This document shows positions 20,218 to 30,291 of a stretch of 64,000 nt of DNA, piece after piece. The first letter of the stretch is position 1. Each line of letters opens with the position of its first letter. Source of the stretch: Paramacrobiotus metropolitanus (taxonomy: Eukaryota > Tardigrada > Eutardigrada > Parachela > Macrobiotidae); the NCBI RefSeq assembly GCF_019649055.1, contig NW_026570356.1, positions 248,001-312,000 on the forward strand. The letters run 5' to 3'. The position numbers were made by a program, and so were the translations under genes. A model generated the notes under the pieces. That model worked only from the letters and a program-made list of their open reading frames with translations. It was not told where the DNA came from and did no database searches.

Positions 20218-23214
20218 ATAAACGATCGTCGGCATTTCGAAACTCTGAAGCGTACCGAACAATTACATGCACAGAAAGCTACAGGAAAACGCAAGGTTAC
20301 CTTTTCTGTGGATAATCCAGCTCCCGCAGGAGAATTTGAGAATGGTACCTTTGTCCCTGCTGATGGAATGCAGCCCATCAATATTGGCCAGTGTCCGGTC
20401 TCCTACGAGGATAAACAGGCGGAGAAGCAAAGGGAAATAAATTCTCAAATTATTAACAACTCACCGCCGCCGAAGCCGTCTGAGTTCGTTTCAGAGGAGG
20501 CCAGAGCGACTTACGATGTCTCGACAAATGTTAACATTAACGAGCAGTGGGAAATCTGGAATGAGATTCAAAAACAAAAAGCATTGAGCGAATCTGCAGC
20601 TGTTAATCCAGCACAACCTACTGTGGGAAACTATGAATCGTCACCGGAAAATTCGGGAAGGAATTCTCCCAGGCGTAAAAAATCTAGTTACAGCCGTAGA
20701 ATTCGGCGGGAATACGCAGAGCGCGAGGCTGCAAGCCAGATGTCGGCTGAGACAGTGCAGCCGGCACCGATATTGCAACAACCGACGGCTAAAAACTTAC
20801 CAAAACGGTCTCAGGACGTTCGTGAGTCCACAGATATTCCGGCATGCGTATATTCGAAAGATGTCATCGAGTTGGCGTATAGGGACGCCCATCTGAAACA
20901 GGCACAAGCACAGGTTGAAGTTAATTCGGTAGAACACGATATTTACCGCTTCGAGCCAGAACCTGGCCCGATCGACTGCTTTAAAATGGAGCATTTCCCG
21001 GCTTCACCGGTTATAATTCAGCCTTATTCACAGGGAATAATTCGCGCAACTACGGCTATGTCGGATGAACAGTTTATGGAATTCCAGGATGAGTATTTAT
21101 ATACTCAGCCATTTCTCTACGAAGGAAAAATACCGGAAACAAATAAAAATGCGGTATTACTCGACGGCGTTTTAACACTAAATGAGTACGGTAACTGCCG
21201 AGTCTGTGTTGTCAACGTTTCTGACAAACCACTAGTCTTAAACGAAGAGACTAACCTCGGTGAAGTGGCACTTGTTGATGCAGTGTACCAGATGGACTCC
21301 CCGGAGTTCCAAGAGAGTTGTCAAGAAGCAATTGGTGGTATTCCCAGTGATGAGAAGGGCATTCCAGTGCCGGAAAAAATAAACGAATGTGTGTTGATGC
21401 AGTCGCAGCCACCCGCCGTTGGCGTTGTCGACCCTGAAACAGAAGAAACCTTCGCAAAAATTAAAGTCGGAGACATTTGCCCCAGTAAGGATGAATTGAA
21501 AGCTATATTCTATCAAGCGAAGTCTGTTTTGCCGACTAAAGCACGTCCGGTGGGATGCTGTACCATATATGAGCTTTCTGTGGACACAGGTACAAGTTTG
21601 CCGGTTAGAACTTCTCCGTATCGTACATCGTTTGAAGATCGAAAATGGCTCCAGGCTAAAACTCAGGAAATGATTAGAGACGGTATCATTGAGCCAACAA
21701 ATTCGGCGTGGGGAAGTCCCATCTGCATAGTGAAAAAGAAAGATAAATCCCGGCGTTTAACCGTGGATTTTCGTAAATTAAATGAACGATTAATGGGCAG
21801 TAGTTACCCGCTTCCTAGAGTTGACGATATTCTCAACGCCCTAGACAAAGCAACAGTTTTTAGTAAGATCGATTTGAAGAGTGGCTTTTGGCAAATAAAA
21901 ATAAAACCAGAAGATCTCTGTAAAACGACCATGGTGGGGGAAGAATTCACATTCCAATATAAAGTCTTACCTTTTGGGATGAAGGACGCGCCTTCTGCTT
22001 TCCAGCGCGCCATGGATTTGACGCTTGCGAACATGAAATGGAGGAACGTGTTGGTTTTTATTGATGACATTATTGTCTTCAGTAAAAACCTGGCAGATCA
22101 TATGTGGGATTTACAGGAGCTTTTTCTGAGGCTCCAGGAATGTGGCTGGACGATCAATCCTGAAAAAACAGAATTGTTCGTCAACTCGATTACCTTCTTG
22201 GGTCATACGGTTGACCAGTTTGGTATAAGCACAGATCCAGAAAAGATACAGGCGGTAAAGGAATTCGGCCCTATAAAAGACAAGAAAGATATTCTCAGAT
22301 TTTTGGGCATGGTAGGATATTATCGCCAATTCATTAAGAACTTCCAAGAAATTGCTGAGCCGCTTCAGAAATTAATTCCTAAGAAAGTTACCTTCGAATG
22401 GGGAACGGATCAGTGTAGGGCAGTTGAACAGTTGAAGGAAGCATTGGTGACGGCGCCGGTCTTGGCCCGTTATGATCCAGAGGCTTTATCGCGAGTCATC
22501 GTGGATGCCAGCAGTATCGCTGTAGGGGCAGTTCTCATGCAATGCCCGCGGGATAAGCCAACGGATGTAGCGACGAACTGGAGACTTATCGCGTATTTAA
22601 GCCTCAAGTTAACTGAGACCCAGAGAAGGCTGTATTTTCCTACTGAGCTTGAAGCTTATGCGGTTATATGCACCTTGAAAAAATGGAAACACTACTTATC
22701 TGACTATCAGTTTGAAGTTCAAACCGATCACCAGGCTCTGGTTTTCCTTAACAATATGCGCGATGCCGCTGGCCGCCTCGGGCGCTGGGCGTTATATATC
22801 CAGCAATTTATCACTAAGCCTGTTCACATACCTGGCAAAGAGAACGTTATTGCAGACGCTTTGAGCAGAAATCCAGGGGAACAACCGGAACCCGACTCCG
22901 ACGACTGGGATATCGAATTTGACTATCGGCAAACTTATCCGTTTGCTGGTGATGCAGCGATGATTGAGTGTTGTTTCGCGATTCTGGAGAGAGATTACGT
23001 GGATATCCGGTTCGAAATGATGTTGGCCGAGGTGAAGGCAGTCTCTCAAGAGGATATGCAAGCCTTTGACGCTGATAAAGTCCAGAAGTTAGTTACAGAT
23101 GACAAAGCCTCACATTGGGCTGAGGAGCAGTCTCGCGATGCCCGGATTGTCCGATGGCGATTGCTCCTAGAAAACAAAAGGAAAAGATGTCAGACCATGA
23201 GAAATTACACCTGA
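20218..23214 (+). CDS. pol: Reverse transcriptase and RNase H
   Basis: Open from the TAA at 20215 to the TGA at 23212; the first ATG in frame lies near 20365. After a charged linker, a beta-rich stretch (about 21000-21300, with VNVSDKPLVL) resembles the domain that many Ty3/gypsy Pols carry before RT. RT runs about 21530-22340: FRKLN, KIDLKSGFWQ, LPFGMKDAPSAFQ and the catalytic FIDDIIVFS (Asp pair at 22063-22068). RNase H follows (IVDASSIAVGAVL near 22498, then TDHQAL near 22725). The catalytic motifs are intact. The frame ends inside the RH-IN connector, and the integrase continues in the -1 frame with a 61-bp overlap. Confidence 0.93.
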   Translation: MNDRRHFETLKRTEQLHAQKATGKRKVTFSVDNPAPAGEFENGTFVPADGMQPINIGQCPVSYEDKQAEKQREINSQIINNSPPPKPSEFVSEEARATYDVSTNVNINEQWEIWNEIQKQKALSESAAVNPAQPTVGNYESSPENSGRNSPRRKKSSYSRRIRREYAEREAASQMSAETVQPAPILQQPTAKNLPKRSQDVRESTDIPACVYSKDVIELAYRDAHLKQAQAQVEVNSVEHDIYRFEPEPGPIDCFKMEHFPASPVIIQPYSQGIIRATTAMSDEQFMEFQDEYLYTQPFLYEGKIPETNKNAVLLDGVLTLNEYGNCRVCVVNVSDKPLVLNEETNLGEVALVDAVYQMDSPEFQESCQEAIGGIPSDEKGIPVPEKINECVLMQSQPPAVGVVDPETEETFAKIKVGDICPSKDELKAIFYQAKSVLPTKARPVGCCTIYELSVDTGTSLPVRTSPYRTSFEDRKWLQAKTQEMIRDGIIEPTNSAWGSPICIVKKKDKSRRLTVDFRKLNERLMGSSYPLPRVDDILNALDKATVFSKIDLKSGFWQIKIKPEDLCKTTMVGEEFTFQYKVLPFGMKDAPSAFQRAMDLTLANMKWRNVLVFIDDIIVFSKNLADHMWDLQELFLRLQECGWTINPEKTELFVNSITFLGHTVDQFGISTDPEKIQAVKEFGPIKDKKDILRFLGMVGYYRQFIKNFQEIAEPLQKLIPKKVTFEWGTDQCRAVEQLKEALVTAPVLARYDPEALSRVIVDASSIAVGAVLMQCPRDKPTDVATNWRLIAYLSLKLTETQRRLYFPTELEAYAVICTLKKWKHYLSDYQFEVQTDHQALVFLNNMRDAAGRLGRWALYIQQFITKPVHIPGKENVIADALSRNPGEQPEPDSDDWDIEFDYRQTYPFAGDAAMIECCFAILERDYVDIRFEMMLAEVKAVSQEDMQAFDADKVQKLVTDDKASHWAEEQSRDARIVRWRLLLENKRKRCQTMRNYT

Positions 23215-25280
23215 ACAAATTTGTAGTAAAGCAGGGCGTTGTTTATTATAAATTCGAATTAAACCGCAAAATTTATTACTGTATGTATGTGCCAGTGCAT
23301 TGGCGGTTACAATTCCTTCAGGATAATCATGACTCACCATTAGCGGCACACTTGGGAGTTCTGGCCACTTACAAACGGATGTATAAATATTTTTATTGGC
23401 CTCGTATGTTTGAGTCTGTTAAAAGTTATTGTGCCTCTTGCCCAGCGTGCCTTGCACAGAATCCTCTCGCTACGGCTCCGGCCGGTGCTCTCCAGTCAAA
23501 CCCGACCGTTCCTCCTCGGTTAGTTTGGGCAATTGATGTCGCCCCGGCTCTTCCAACGACGGAATCTGGAAATAAAAACATCATAATTGCCGTCGACTAC
23601 GGAAGTAAATATATAGTCGCAGAAGCAGTTGAGAGAAATGATGCCGCCACTTTGGCGTTGTTCTTTTATCGTCGTATTCTCACGGTCTTTGGCATGCCTG
23701 TACACATCACCTCAGACCGCGGCAGTAATTTTATGTCGGAAATGTTTCGAGAGCTCCTCGCTCTCGCTGGTGTTGCTCACGCACCGACGGCGTCAGGCCA
23801 CCAGCAGGGTAATGGACTTGTTGAGAAACGTGTAGGGGAAATCAAAAAGGCATTAGCGAAGTATGTAAATGAGCAGCAAAGTGACTGGTATATATTCCTC
23901 CCAGCACTTTGTGCTGCATTTAATAGCAAGGTTGTGGAGCGGACGTGCCGCACACCATTCTTCATGATGCACGGCACCGAGATGCGCTTACCGTTGAATA
24001 ACTTCCTGCCGTTTGTAGAGGATTTTGTGATTCCCGCTCACGTTTATGTGCAGCAGATGCAACGGGGACTTGGCGAGGCTTTGGATTTGGTAAACGCAGA
24101 AGAATTTCGGCATAAACTGAAGGACAAAATTCGTTACGATGCAAATATCTCACATGTATCGTATAAACCGGGAGATCAGGTTCTGGTGTACGTACTTCAC
24201 AGAAAAGTGGGGAAGAATCCATCCCTTATGCCTCGTTGGACTGCTGGATGGGAAATCGTTCGTCAGTCAGGGCCGGTTCACTATATAGTAAAGAGTAATA
24301 GGCGTGGGAACGTTAAAACTGACACAGTCCATGTCAGCCGCCTAAAGCCGTATAATTTCCGCGACGTTGATACTATTTTACAAGACGAGCACTTACCGAA
24401 GTTGCTTGACTGTGTGGAAAAGGAATGCCCCGATGATTTAGTTGAGACGCCCGCGCCGCCGCCGGTGATTCCGTCCATGGACTCAGCGTCGTCGCGCCTT
24501 GATGCTGAGTATGCTGAATATTTGGATAACCAGATGGAAGCGGTTCCTTTGCTCAAAACCCGCTCCGGGCGTGTGGTCAAACCTGTGGAGAGACTGGTGA
24601 ATCAGGTAAATGACAAAAAACGCAAAAGAGACCCGTCGGTCGATGTTAAAAAGCGTATGGTCACAAATAATAGAGATCCGGCTATTTTGAATGTATCCCA
24701 GCCGGGAGAGGGCCAATCTGAATCGGTTGAGCCGTTGGCCAGTGATACTCCGCCAATTATCTGTAATGCAATGGAGATCGTGCCGGCGCAATCATCGAAG
24801 TCTTCCCTGACTGTTGTAGAAGACAGAATTCTCCCAGCCCCGGCTTGGGCACGTCCGATTGAGCAGTTCTGGCCTCAGGGCGTAATATCCGATGATGCCC
24901 TGGATAAGCAGGAGTTCTGGAAGTACCGACAATTGGAGTGCAGTGACCTGATGTTGTGGGACGCTGTTGTTGACGGAGACTGTACTTTAGAGGAATCCCC
25001 GTATGCAGCTTGGCACCTCCCTCTTGTCCTGAAAATTAATGGCATTATTTGTCATTATGGTGAAAAAGATGACATTCCTAAAAGAATTCCTAAAATTTTG
25101 ATCCCATTTCAATGGCGTAAAATAGTAGCCGAGTCAGCACATCGCCGGCTTTTACACAAATATTGCAGTGCCATCTCTCCGTATGAATATTTATATAAAA
25201 ACCTTCGGTTCTTCTGGCCTGAGATGAAATCGGATTTAACGAAGTTTTCCCGGATTTGTACTCTATGCAATAATGATTAA
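23154..25280 (+). CDS. pol: Integrase with a C-terminal extra H2C2 module
   Basis: Overlaps the RT frame by 61 bp, -1 to it; either a -1 shift in the A-rich overlap or a new start at the ATG at 23187 would express it. Order: canonical H2C2 (NHD, AAHLG, FYWPRM, CPAC), the DD35E core (Asp near 23535, Asp in TSDRGSN at 23715, Glu in LVEKRV at 23823), then a C-terminal beta domain ending VHVSRLKPYN. Beyond this lie about 300 residues not usual for the family: a basic stretch, an EFWKY segment, and a further H2C2-like module (ILIPFQWRKIVAESAHR, RRLLHKYC, RFFWPEM, CTLC) running to the stop. The catalytic residues look intact. Confidence 0.92.
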   Translation: MAIAPRKQKEKMSDHEKLHLNKFVVKQGVVYYKFELNRKIYYCMYVPVHWRLQFLQDNHDSPLAAHLGVLATYKRMYKYFYWPRMFESVKSYCASCPACLAQNPLATAPAGALQSNPTVPPRLVWAIDVAPALPTTESGNKNIIIAVDYGSKYIVAEAVERNDAATLALFFYRRILTVFGMPVHITSDRGSNFMSEMFRELLALAGVAHAPTASGHQQGNGLVEKRVGEIKKALAKYVNEQQSDWYIFLPALCAAFNSKVVERTCRTPFFMMHGTEMRLPLNNFLPFVEDFVIPAHVYVQQMQRGLGEALDLVNAEEFRHKLKDKIRYDANISHVSYKPGDQVLVYVLHRKVGKNPSLMPRWTAGWEIVRQSGPVHYIVKSNRRGNVKTDTVHVSRLKPYNFRDVDTILQDEHLPKLLDCVEKECPDDLVETPAPPPVIPSMDSASSRLDAEYAEYLDNQMEAVPLLKTRSGRVVKPVERLVNQVNDKKRKRDPSVDVKKRMVTNNRDPAILNVSQPGEGQSESVEPLASDTPPIICNAMEIVPAQSSKSSLTVVEDRILPAPAWARPIEQFWPQGVISDDALDKQEFWKYRQLECSDLMLWDAVVDGDCTLEESPYAAWHLPLVLKINGIICHYGEKDDIPKRIPKILIPFQWRKIVAESAHRRLLHKYCSAISPYEYLYKNLRFFWPEMKSDLTKFSRICTLCNND

Positions 25281-25620
25281 AGAGGCCGAGCGGCCGTGTA
25301 AATTTGTACATTTATTTTATTTTTGAATTTTAAGAATTGAAATTTTACCTTCAATGCATCCAAGCTGTCTGGAAAATTCCCAAATTGTTTGTACGTACAG
25401 AGGAAGTGCGCGTAGTCGCCATTGGACAATTCGCGGTGACGTAGTAGCGTTCGTCCCTCTCACTTGGACATCAGCGGCGTAGAAGTTGTTTGTAGTTGCC
25501 GCAAAATGAACTTGTTACCTGCAAAAATCAGTGTCATTTATTAAATTCGCTCTCAGTCTTGTGCGAGTTTGCTTTTTCTCTACACTGGTCTTGCGGTTAA
25601 AATTACTGTATATCGCTACA
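25281..25620 (+). other. Spacer between pol and the first accessory gene
   Basis: AT-rich, then mixed sequence. A 12-codon upstream ORF starts at the ATG at 25506. I see no clear TATA box or splice acceptor that would show how the first accessory gene is expressed. Confidence 0.4.
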
Positions 25621-26469
25621 ATGCATCGTCCGAAAGTGCCGTCACACCCTTCCTACCAGCATGAGCATACCACCAGTTCCTCGGAGGATTCGGTGCAGGT
25701 TTTGGCAGATGTTTTGGCTGATGTTCAGCCGCCGCAGTATCCCGATCCTCACACCGGATGGCCTGAACCAACATTTGAATGGTCGATGCGCATGGTGGAT
25801 TGTGGTCTTCGGCCATCTCCATATGACTATGCTCGTGGAGGGAAAAGTTACATCCCTCCGTCTGGTTTGATCCATTGCCCCTACAATCCAGACACCGATT
25901 ATGTGGAGCTTCATCCTGAGAATCGATTGCGTTTTCTTGGTAAGATCTATCATAATGGATCGGAAATGACGCTGGACAAGTATAATCGTTTTGTCCACAC
26001 CCTGGATCTGTCAAAGGATGCACACTATGCGTTGTTGCGTTACCTGCGGGTGGATTTCCGACAAGGATGGCTTATCGGGCAGATCGTCTGCGAACTCCGT
26101 CGGAATCATGGCATCAATGTTGTGCGTAACCCCGTCGAGTTCCTCACCGCGTTGGACTACGTTCCTGGAGAAACGGGAGATCATGGTGCTGTCGTCACAT
26201 TGGTGGATGTGTATAATCAACATATTGAAGAAGAACTTTCCTATATAGATGAGCACTTACGTTTGGAAGCGGAGCAGCGCTATTTTGAACGTTTGAATGC
26301 CGCGGATCCGCGCTCGTCAGCTCAACGTTGGCAGGAATTGCAGCAAGCTCGCTGGTTGCTGGAAAAAGGACAGGAGAAGCGTGGCCCCGGTAAACTGGAC
26401 GCCTCGATTGCAAAACGCCATCGCCCACGCCGTGAGGACGATGACGATAACATGGGCGCTGCAGTGTAG
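25621..26469 (+). CDS. Accessory protein 1 (282 aa), family unknown
   Basis: The ATG at 25621 is the first in frame, though the frame is open from further upstream. No known family is recognised. The N-terminus is Ser/Glu/Asp-rich. A middle domain contains GLIHCPYNPD near residue 83, tyrosines and aromatic residues, followed by helical segments. The C-terminus is basic, then acidic (KRHRPRRE, DDDDN), suggesting a nuclear localisation signal. The PYNPD motif and the layout around it recur in accessory protein 6, so the two are probably diverged duplicates. It is not an envelope protein: no signal peptide or membrane anchor follows the ATG. AATAAA lies at 26722-26727. Confidence 0.7.
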   Translation: MHRPKVPSHPSYQHEHTTSSSEDSVQVLADVLADVQPPQYPDPHTGWPEPTFEWSMRMVDCGLRPSPYDYARGGKSYIPPSGLIHCPYNPDTDYVELHPENRLRFLGKIYHNGSEMTLDKYNRFVHTLDLSKDAHYALLRYLRVDFRQGWLIGQIVCELRRNHGINVVRNPVEFLTALDYVPGETGDHGAVVTLVDVYNQHIEEELSYIDEHLRLEAEQRYFERLNAADPRSSAQRWQELQQARWLLEKGQEKRGPGKLDASIAKRHRPRREDDDDNMGAAV

Positions 26470-27065
26470 TGAAGTCCCTTCTGCAAGCACAGTGTATCAT
26501 TATTATAGCTGTTATCGCTGGTTTCTGTTCCTGTAACTTCCCATCTACAAGTAGCATTGGTTTTGCGGAATAAGACGGTCTCTTTTAGTTTATAGAATTT
26601 TGCTACAGAGCCTTCTTGCTTCAGTTGTACAGTTAGCCGTCTGGCAGCATTTTACGTTATATCTGCTGCTATGTGTTTTGTCTTACCGTCAATCCGTGCA
26701 AATTGATGGGAGCCGTTTAATAATAAATCTCGTACAATGAGTCGGAAATTATTATTATCCGTTGACAAATCCCTAGAAATACTTTAAGAGTTACTACAAA
26801 TACAGTCGTCGTTGAAATTCGGAAAAGATCTCAAAATTCATGCCTGAACATGTAAACGTCTCTGTCGTCGTACCGACCGCCTGTATGTAGTCAAATGTTA
26901 GGGCAGTGGCAGTTTGACTGCACACAGCTGTTTCCGGTCTATATGCAGTGTCTCAGCATCTTTCTTGTTCAGACTTGACAGTTTACTGTCGCCCGCTCTT
27001 TTGTAAATTTCTAAATTTAGACTTCTGTTCTTCAGTCTAAAACCTTATATCCTTCTGGTTTTACG
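26470..27065 (+). other. Untranslated spacer; poly(A) signal and possible promoter of accessory gene 2
   Basis: AATAAA at 26722-26727 may end the accessory gene 1 transcript. The word TTTCCGGTCTATATGCAGTG near 26930-26950 partly recurs near 33230 (GTTTCCGGTCTGTGTTCC), upstream of accessory gene 6, so it may be promoter sequence. Confidence 0.35.
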
Positions 27066-27871
27066 ATGGATCCTTTTAAGGGGCCCTTTAGTTACAAAGG
27101 TAGCTTTGGCCGTATCTTCTCCGATGAGTTTGCGGAGAAACTCCGTTGTAAGTGTGTGGTCGCGGTGCGCGTATTTTCTATTAGCCACCATCGTGTTGTT
27201 GTCGTTAATTGACGTGGCTCTTTTGGTTAAGAGTTCTTGAATGCTGATGTCCCCGCATGTGTATTTCAGTTGAAGAACCCGAAAACTATGAGAAGCTGAT
27301 CCACGTGGAGGAACAACAAATCCGTGCGGATCAGGCGGAACTATATTACGTTGAATGTGGAATTTGGCCAGGACCTGATACTCTGGTCTGCCGTGCTGCT
27401 GCAGATCGCATTCGTGCGGGTTTGGATCTTCCACCGCTGCCACCGAGACCGGAATCTCCGCGTTCTCGCCGTCTTCGCCGACAAGCTGAAGAGGCTGGAG
27501 AGATAAAGCGCATGGAAGAAGAACTCTGCTGCATCGATTGCGAGAACTTCGGTCCGGGTACTTGTGGCCGTATTCGATGGTCCGAGCCTGAAGCTAAGCA
27601 GACAGCCGAGACAGCGGTTGAAATTGATGAGCCTGTCCCGAATATCTGGGGATCTGGCGATTTGGAAGATTGGAAGGAGCCTGCCTCCGATCTTGCTGAC
27701 TGGTGGGCAGAAAACAAGGTGGACGTTCCGGATCCAGTCAAGATCTTGCATGTGGATATGCTGTGGGTGGATGAAGACTTCGGCTCCGATCAGAAACCGA
27801 AGAAGAAACGTAAGCACATCGTTGTGCAGCGCCACTCTCTGCGTGGCATTCCCCACAGCTATTGGAAGTGA
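27066..27871 (+). CDS. Accessory protein 2, spliced (227 aa)
   Basis: Exon 1 is 27066-27147 (ATG in good context), the intron 27148-27269 (GTAAGT...TGTGTATTTCAG, 122 nt) and exon 2 27270-27871. The join keeps frame (phase 1), whereas without splicing exon 1 runs into TGA. No family is recognised. Features: a charged N-terminus, a CC-I-D-C...C cluster (EELCCIDCENFGPGTC) near the middle, a Trp/Asp-rich acidic stretch (WGSGDLEDW, DWW), and a nuclear localisation signal of SV40 type (PKKKRKH) near the C-terminus. The intron shows that this gene, although carried by a retroelement, is expressed as a host-like Pol II transcript. Confidence 0.7.
27148..27269 (+). other. Intron of accessory gene 2
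   Basis: Consensus donor GTAAGT and acceptor TTTCAG, 122 nt. In-frame stops within it (for example TGA at 27211-27213) mean the downstream frame is reached from exon 1 only by splicing. Confidence 0.7.
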
Positions 27872-28508
27872 GGATTTTTGCCAATCGGCCGTTTGCGTGT
27901 TCAGATTACGGCTTGATGATTTAAACTGTATGGGCTCTTTTGTTTAAATCTCTTGCTGTTTTGTGCTTTTCTGCGCGTTTTAATAATGACTTAGCACGCT
28001 TCTAGTGAATAATTTTACAGCTGCTGCGTTGTAATCCTTAGAATGAGCGCTGTTTTGCTCTTCTCAAACAGTTGTGATAGGGGCCTAATTGTTAAAGGCT
28101 CTCTTTTCTGTGAAATGGTAATAATGTGATGGCCCTGTGGTCATAATTTTACAGAAGCCGTCGCATACTTTTTCTTGTGTTAATGATTGCCAATAATATT
28201 CAATTTCGGAATTAAAAGCGTGAGAAACGGATATCTATCGCTACATGTAGTATATGTATTATCTCCGGTGTAATGAGCTGACGGTAGACCTGCCGCCGGG
28301 TGGCACTCTCATTTGATGGACTTCGCTGGTTACGAAGTATGCGGTCGCCGTGCGAGGGTGGTTGTCAGAACCATAATCTGAATGTATCCCAGTCGGTAAC
28401 TCTGTTGAATTCAATCGCTTACAGTTTTCTGTGTTCTATTCTGCTAAATTCGGCTGCTTAAACCTTGTTCGGAGGAATCTGAGATACTATCGCCATCTCT
28501 TAATCGAT
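27872..28508 (+). other. Spacer without recognisable gene
   Basis: T-rich untranslated sequence with no motif-bearing open frame. A word ATCTCCGGTG near 28261 loosely resembles the sequences upstream of the other accessory genes. Confidence 0.4.
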
Positions 28509-28691
28509 ATGTCACCGCCGGCTAATGAGAAGAAGAAAGGGGCCAAGCAGGCGCTGGAGAACCGTGTCACGGCATGGACAGAGATTGTGGCGCAGAAGAT
28601 GGCTGAACGCACTGAGGCCCAGCAGCGTTTCGAGCGTGGCAGAATTGCCGTCAAGGAGGCAGTGTCTAAGCTCCCTCCTAAGATTCCTTAA
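28509..28691 (+). CDS. Accessory protein 3, small basic helical protein (60 aa)
   Basis: ATG TCA CCG CCG opens a 60-codon frame rich in Lys, Glu, Ala and Arg, predicted to be mostly helical, starting MSPPANEKKKG and ending in a proline-rich tail. No family is recognised. The Met-(Ser)-Pro-Pro start is shared with accessory proteins 6 (MPPPAKK) and 7 (MPPIDPN). AATAAA at 29036-29041 could end its transcript. It could also be one exon of a longer gene. Confidence 0.5.
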   Translation: MSPPANEKKKGAKQALENRVTAWTEIVAQKMAERTEAQQRFERGRIAVKEAVSKLPPKIP

Positions 28692-29246
28692 TGTGGCATC
28701 GTCTGGTGGACTTTTGGAGGTGGATTTTGCCTACTATCGTTAGAATGTCTGGTATTTTGTGCGAAATGCTTGAAACCTTGCTTCACGCGTATGATCTCCT
28801 TTGCCTTCATTCTTTTATTCGTGCCCTTATGTCTTTTTTTTTTGAGATCTCATGCTGTAGATCTAGTGTATCGTTTTATCTTTTATCTTCGTTGTTTTAC
28901 GGTTAGTTTTTCTCTTTTATTCAAGGTTGCGTTTCGCCACACGTGTTGTACACCGTTTAGCTGGTACATTATGGTTTTTGCGTTTCGTTCCGCAAGACAC
29001 TTTTGTCGTTTGGTTACTATGCGAGTTGCGAATTTAATAAAGCTCAAGTAGTTGCCGTCCGTGCTGTCGTTGGTAAATTCTGAACAGTGTAACGCATAAC
29101 CACATGAGACTACACTTCCGTTGGGACATTGGGTTGGTTTGCAGGTAACTGATCACTTGGGTGGGTAGGCCATAGGCACATTCACTATGGATTGTTGTCA
29201 ATGTACGCCTTTGGCGCTTCCGTTAAACAGGATTTTGCGTAGAGCG
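28692..29246 (+). other. 3' untranslated stretch and spacer before the tRNA-like array
   Basis: Very T-rich with AATAAA at 29036-29041. No gene is seen after accessory gene 3. The sequence CACATGAGACTACACTTCCG near 29101 is not a convincing tRNA-like unit. Confidence 0.4.
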
Positions 29247-29315
29247 ACCCCGCTAGTATAGTAGTGGCTTCCGTTGTTTCGTCATTGGAGGTCGGAGGTT
29301 CCAGTCCACATAAAA
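29247..29315 (+). ncRNA. tRNA-like Pol III unit 1
   Basis: An A-box-like TAGTATAGTAGTGG (29254-29267, a few bases longer than the others) and a B box GGTTCCAGTCC (29297-29307) lie 43 bp apart, start to start. TTTTT follows at 29368-29372. The acceptor stem does not pair, so it is not a normal tRNA gene. Confidence 0.55.
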
Positions 29316-29490
29316 ACGCAATTTTGTAAATACCCTTCTTTTGCCTCTTATTGTTTATATTTTCCTGTTTTTATACTCCGGATTAAATAGTAGGAATTAT
29401 GGTGTACTCTACGTTGAGTGTGGTTACTACGAACTGCTAGCGTCTTTGACGTCAATTATATGACGCTCCTTCACAGTGTTTTTGCCGTTG

Positions 29491-29571
29491 GTTATCGTAG
29501 TGCAGTGGCCTAGACAGGAGAGCAATACTAGACGACTCTCTGCTAGGTCTCGGGTTCTAACCCGAACAAAT
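29491..29571 (+). ncRNA. tRNA-like Pol III unit 2
   Basis: A box TAGTGCAGTGG (29498-29508) and B box GGTTCTAACCC (29553-29563), with a perfect T-arm stem CGGGTT/AACCCG. TTTTT at 29598-29602 lies in the shared 3' block ACCTTCCTTTTTGG. Confidence 0.65.
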
Positions 29572-29780
29572 ATTAAAAGTAATTTTCCAAACCTTCCTTT
29601 TTGGTCTTATATACTGGGGAGCACTGGGTTTTAATTATTTTGCGTGGTAACCTCAATTTCACGACAATGGCCGGTGAGCTCTCTCCATTTGTATACAAAT
29701 AGCGCGAAAACGCACAATTCTCAGTGTGTGTTTATACTTGATCCAGTCGAGCGGTGTTGTTTGAAGTATTATCGTCAATG

Positions 29781-29869
29781 ACTCTTGTAGTCGAGTGGTC
29801 CAGCAAAGTGGACAATACCAGGCGAATCCGTTTACCTGTTGCTGGTCCTGGGTTCCAATCCCTAAAAAT
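29781..29869 (+). ncRNA. tRNA-like Pol III unit 3
   Basis: A box TAGTCGAGTGG (29788-29798) and B box GGTTCCAATCC (29851-29861), 63 bp apart as in tRNAs with a long variable arm. A T10 run follows at 29893-29902. The TCGAGTGGTC word resembles the D arm of Leu/Ser tRNAs, but I could not close an acceptor stem or fix an anticodon. Confidence 0.65.
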
Positions 29870-30031
29870 TTAAAAGCGTTTTCATAAAACTCTTTTTTTT
29901 TTCGTGTCTAAATTTTTGCACTTGGTTGTACTTACATATTCGGTGTGATACTGTTAATTTCTCATTAGTTTTCAATGAGCGGCGCACAGTTGTACAACCC
30001 CTATCGTTCGGATTTTGTTCTTTGGCCATGA

Positions 30032-30113
30032 GACGTCGTAGTGTAGTGGTTGAGCGGCCAATTTCCGCGAGCACCCGGTCAATTTGGGGCCTTGGGGTCG
30101 AAACCCTCATAAG
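30032..30113 (+). ncRNA. tRNA-like Pol III unit 4
   Basis: A box TAGTGTAGTGG (30039-30049) and B box GGGTCGAAACC (30095-30105) in a paired T arm (GGGG/CCC). TTTTT at 30139-30143 lies in the shared block AAACCTTCTTTTTCG. Only a partial acceptor pairing (TGAG/CTCA) is visible. Confidence 0.65.
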
Positions 30114-30291
30114 TAACGCTTAATTCTGTAAAACCTTCTTTTTCGATTTTAAATTTTTATACCCCCTTTGGTGAAAGTATTGACAATAGTTCCCAGAATA
30201 ACAGAATTAAAACCAAAGAGCACGGCTTAAAAATGTATGCACTCGCGATGTCTGACACTGCTTATGGCCGTCTGTTCGTCTGCATTCGAAT

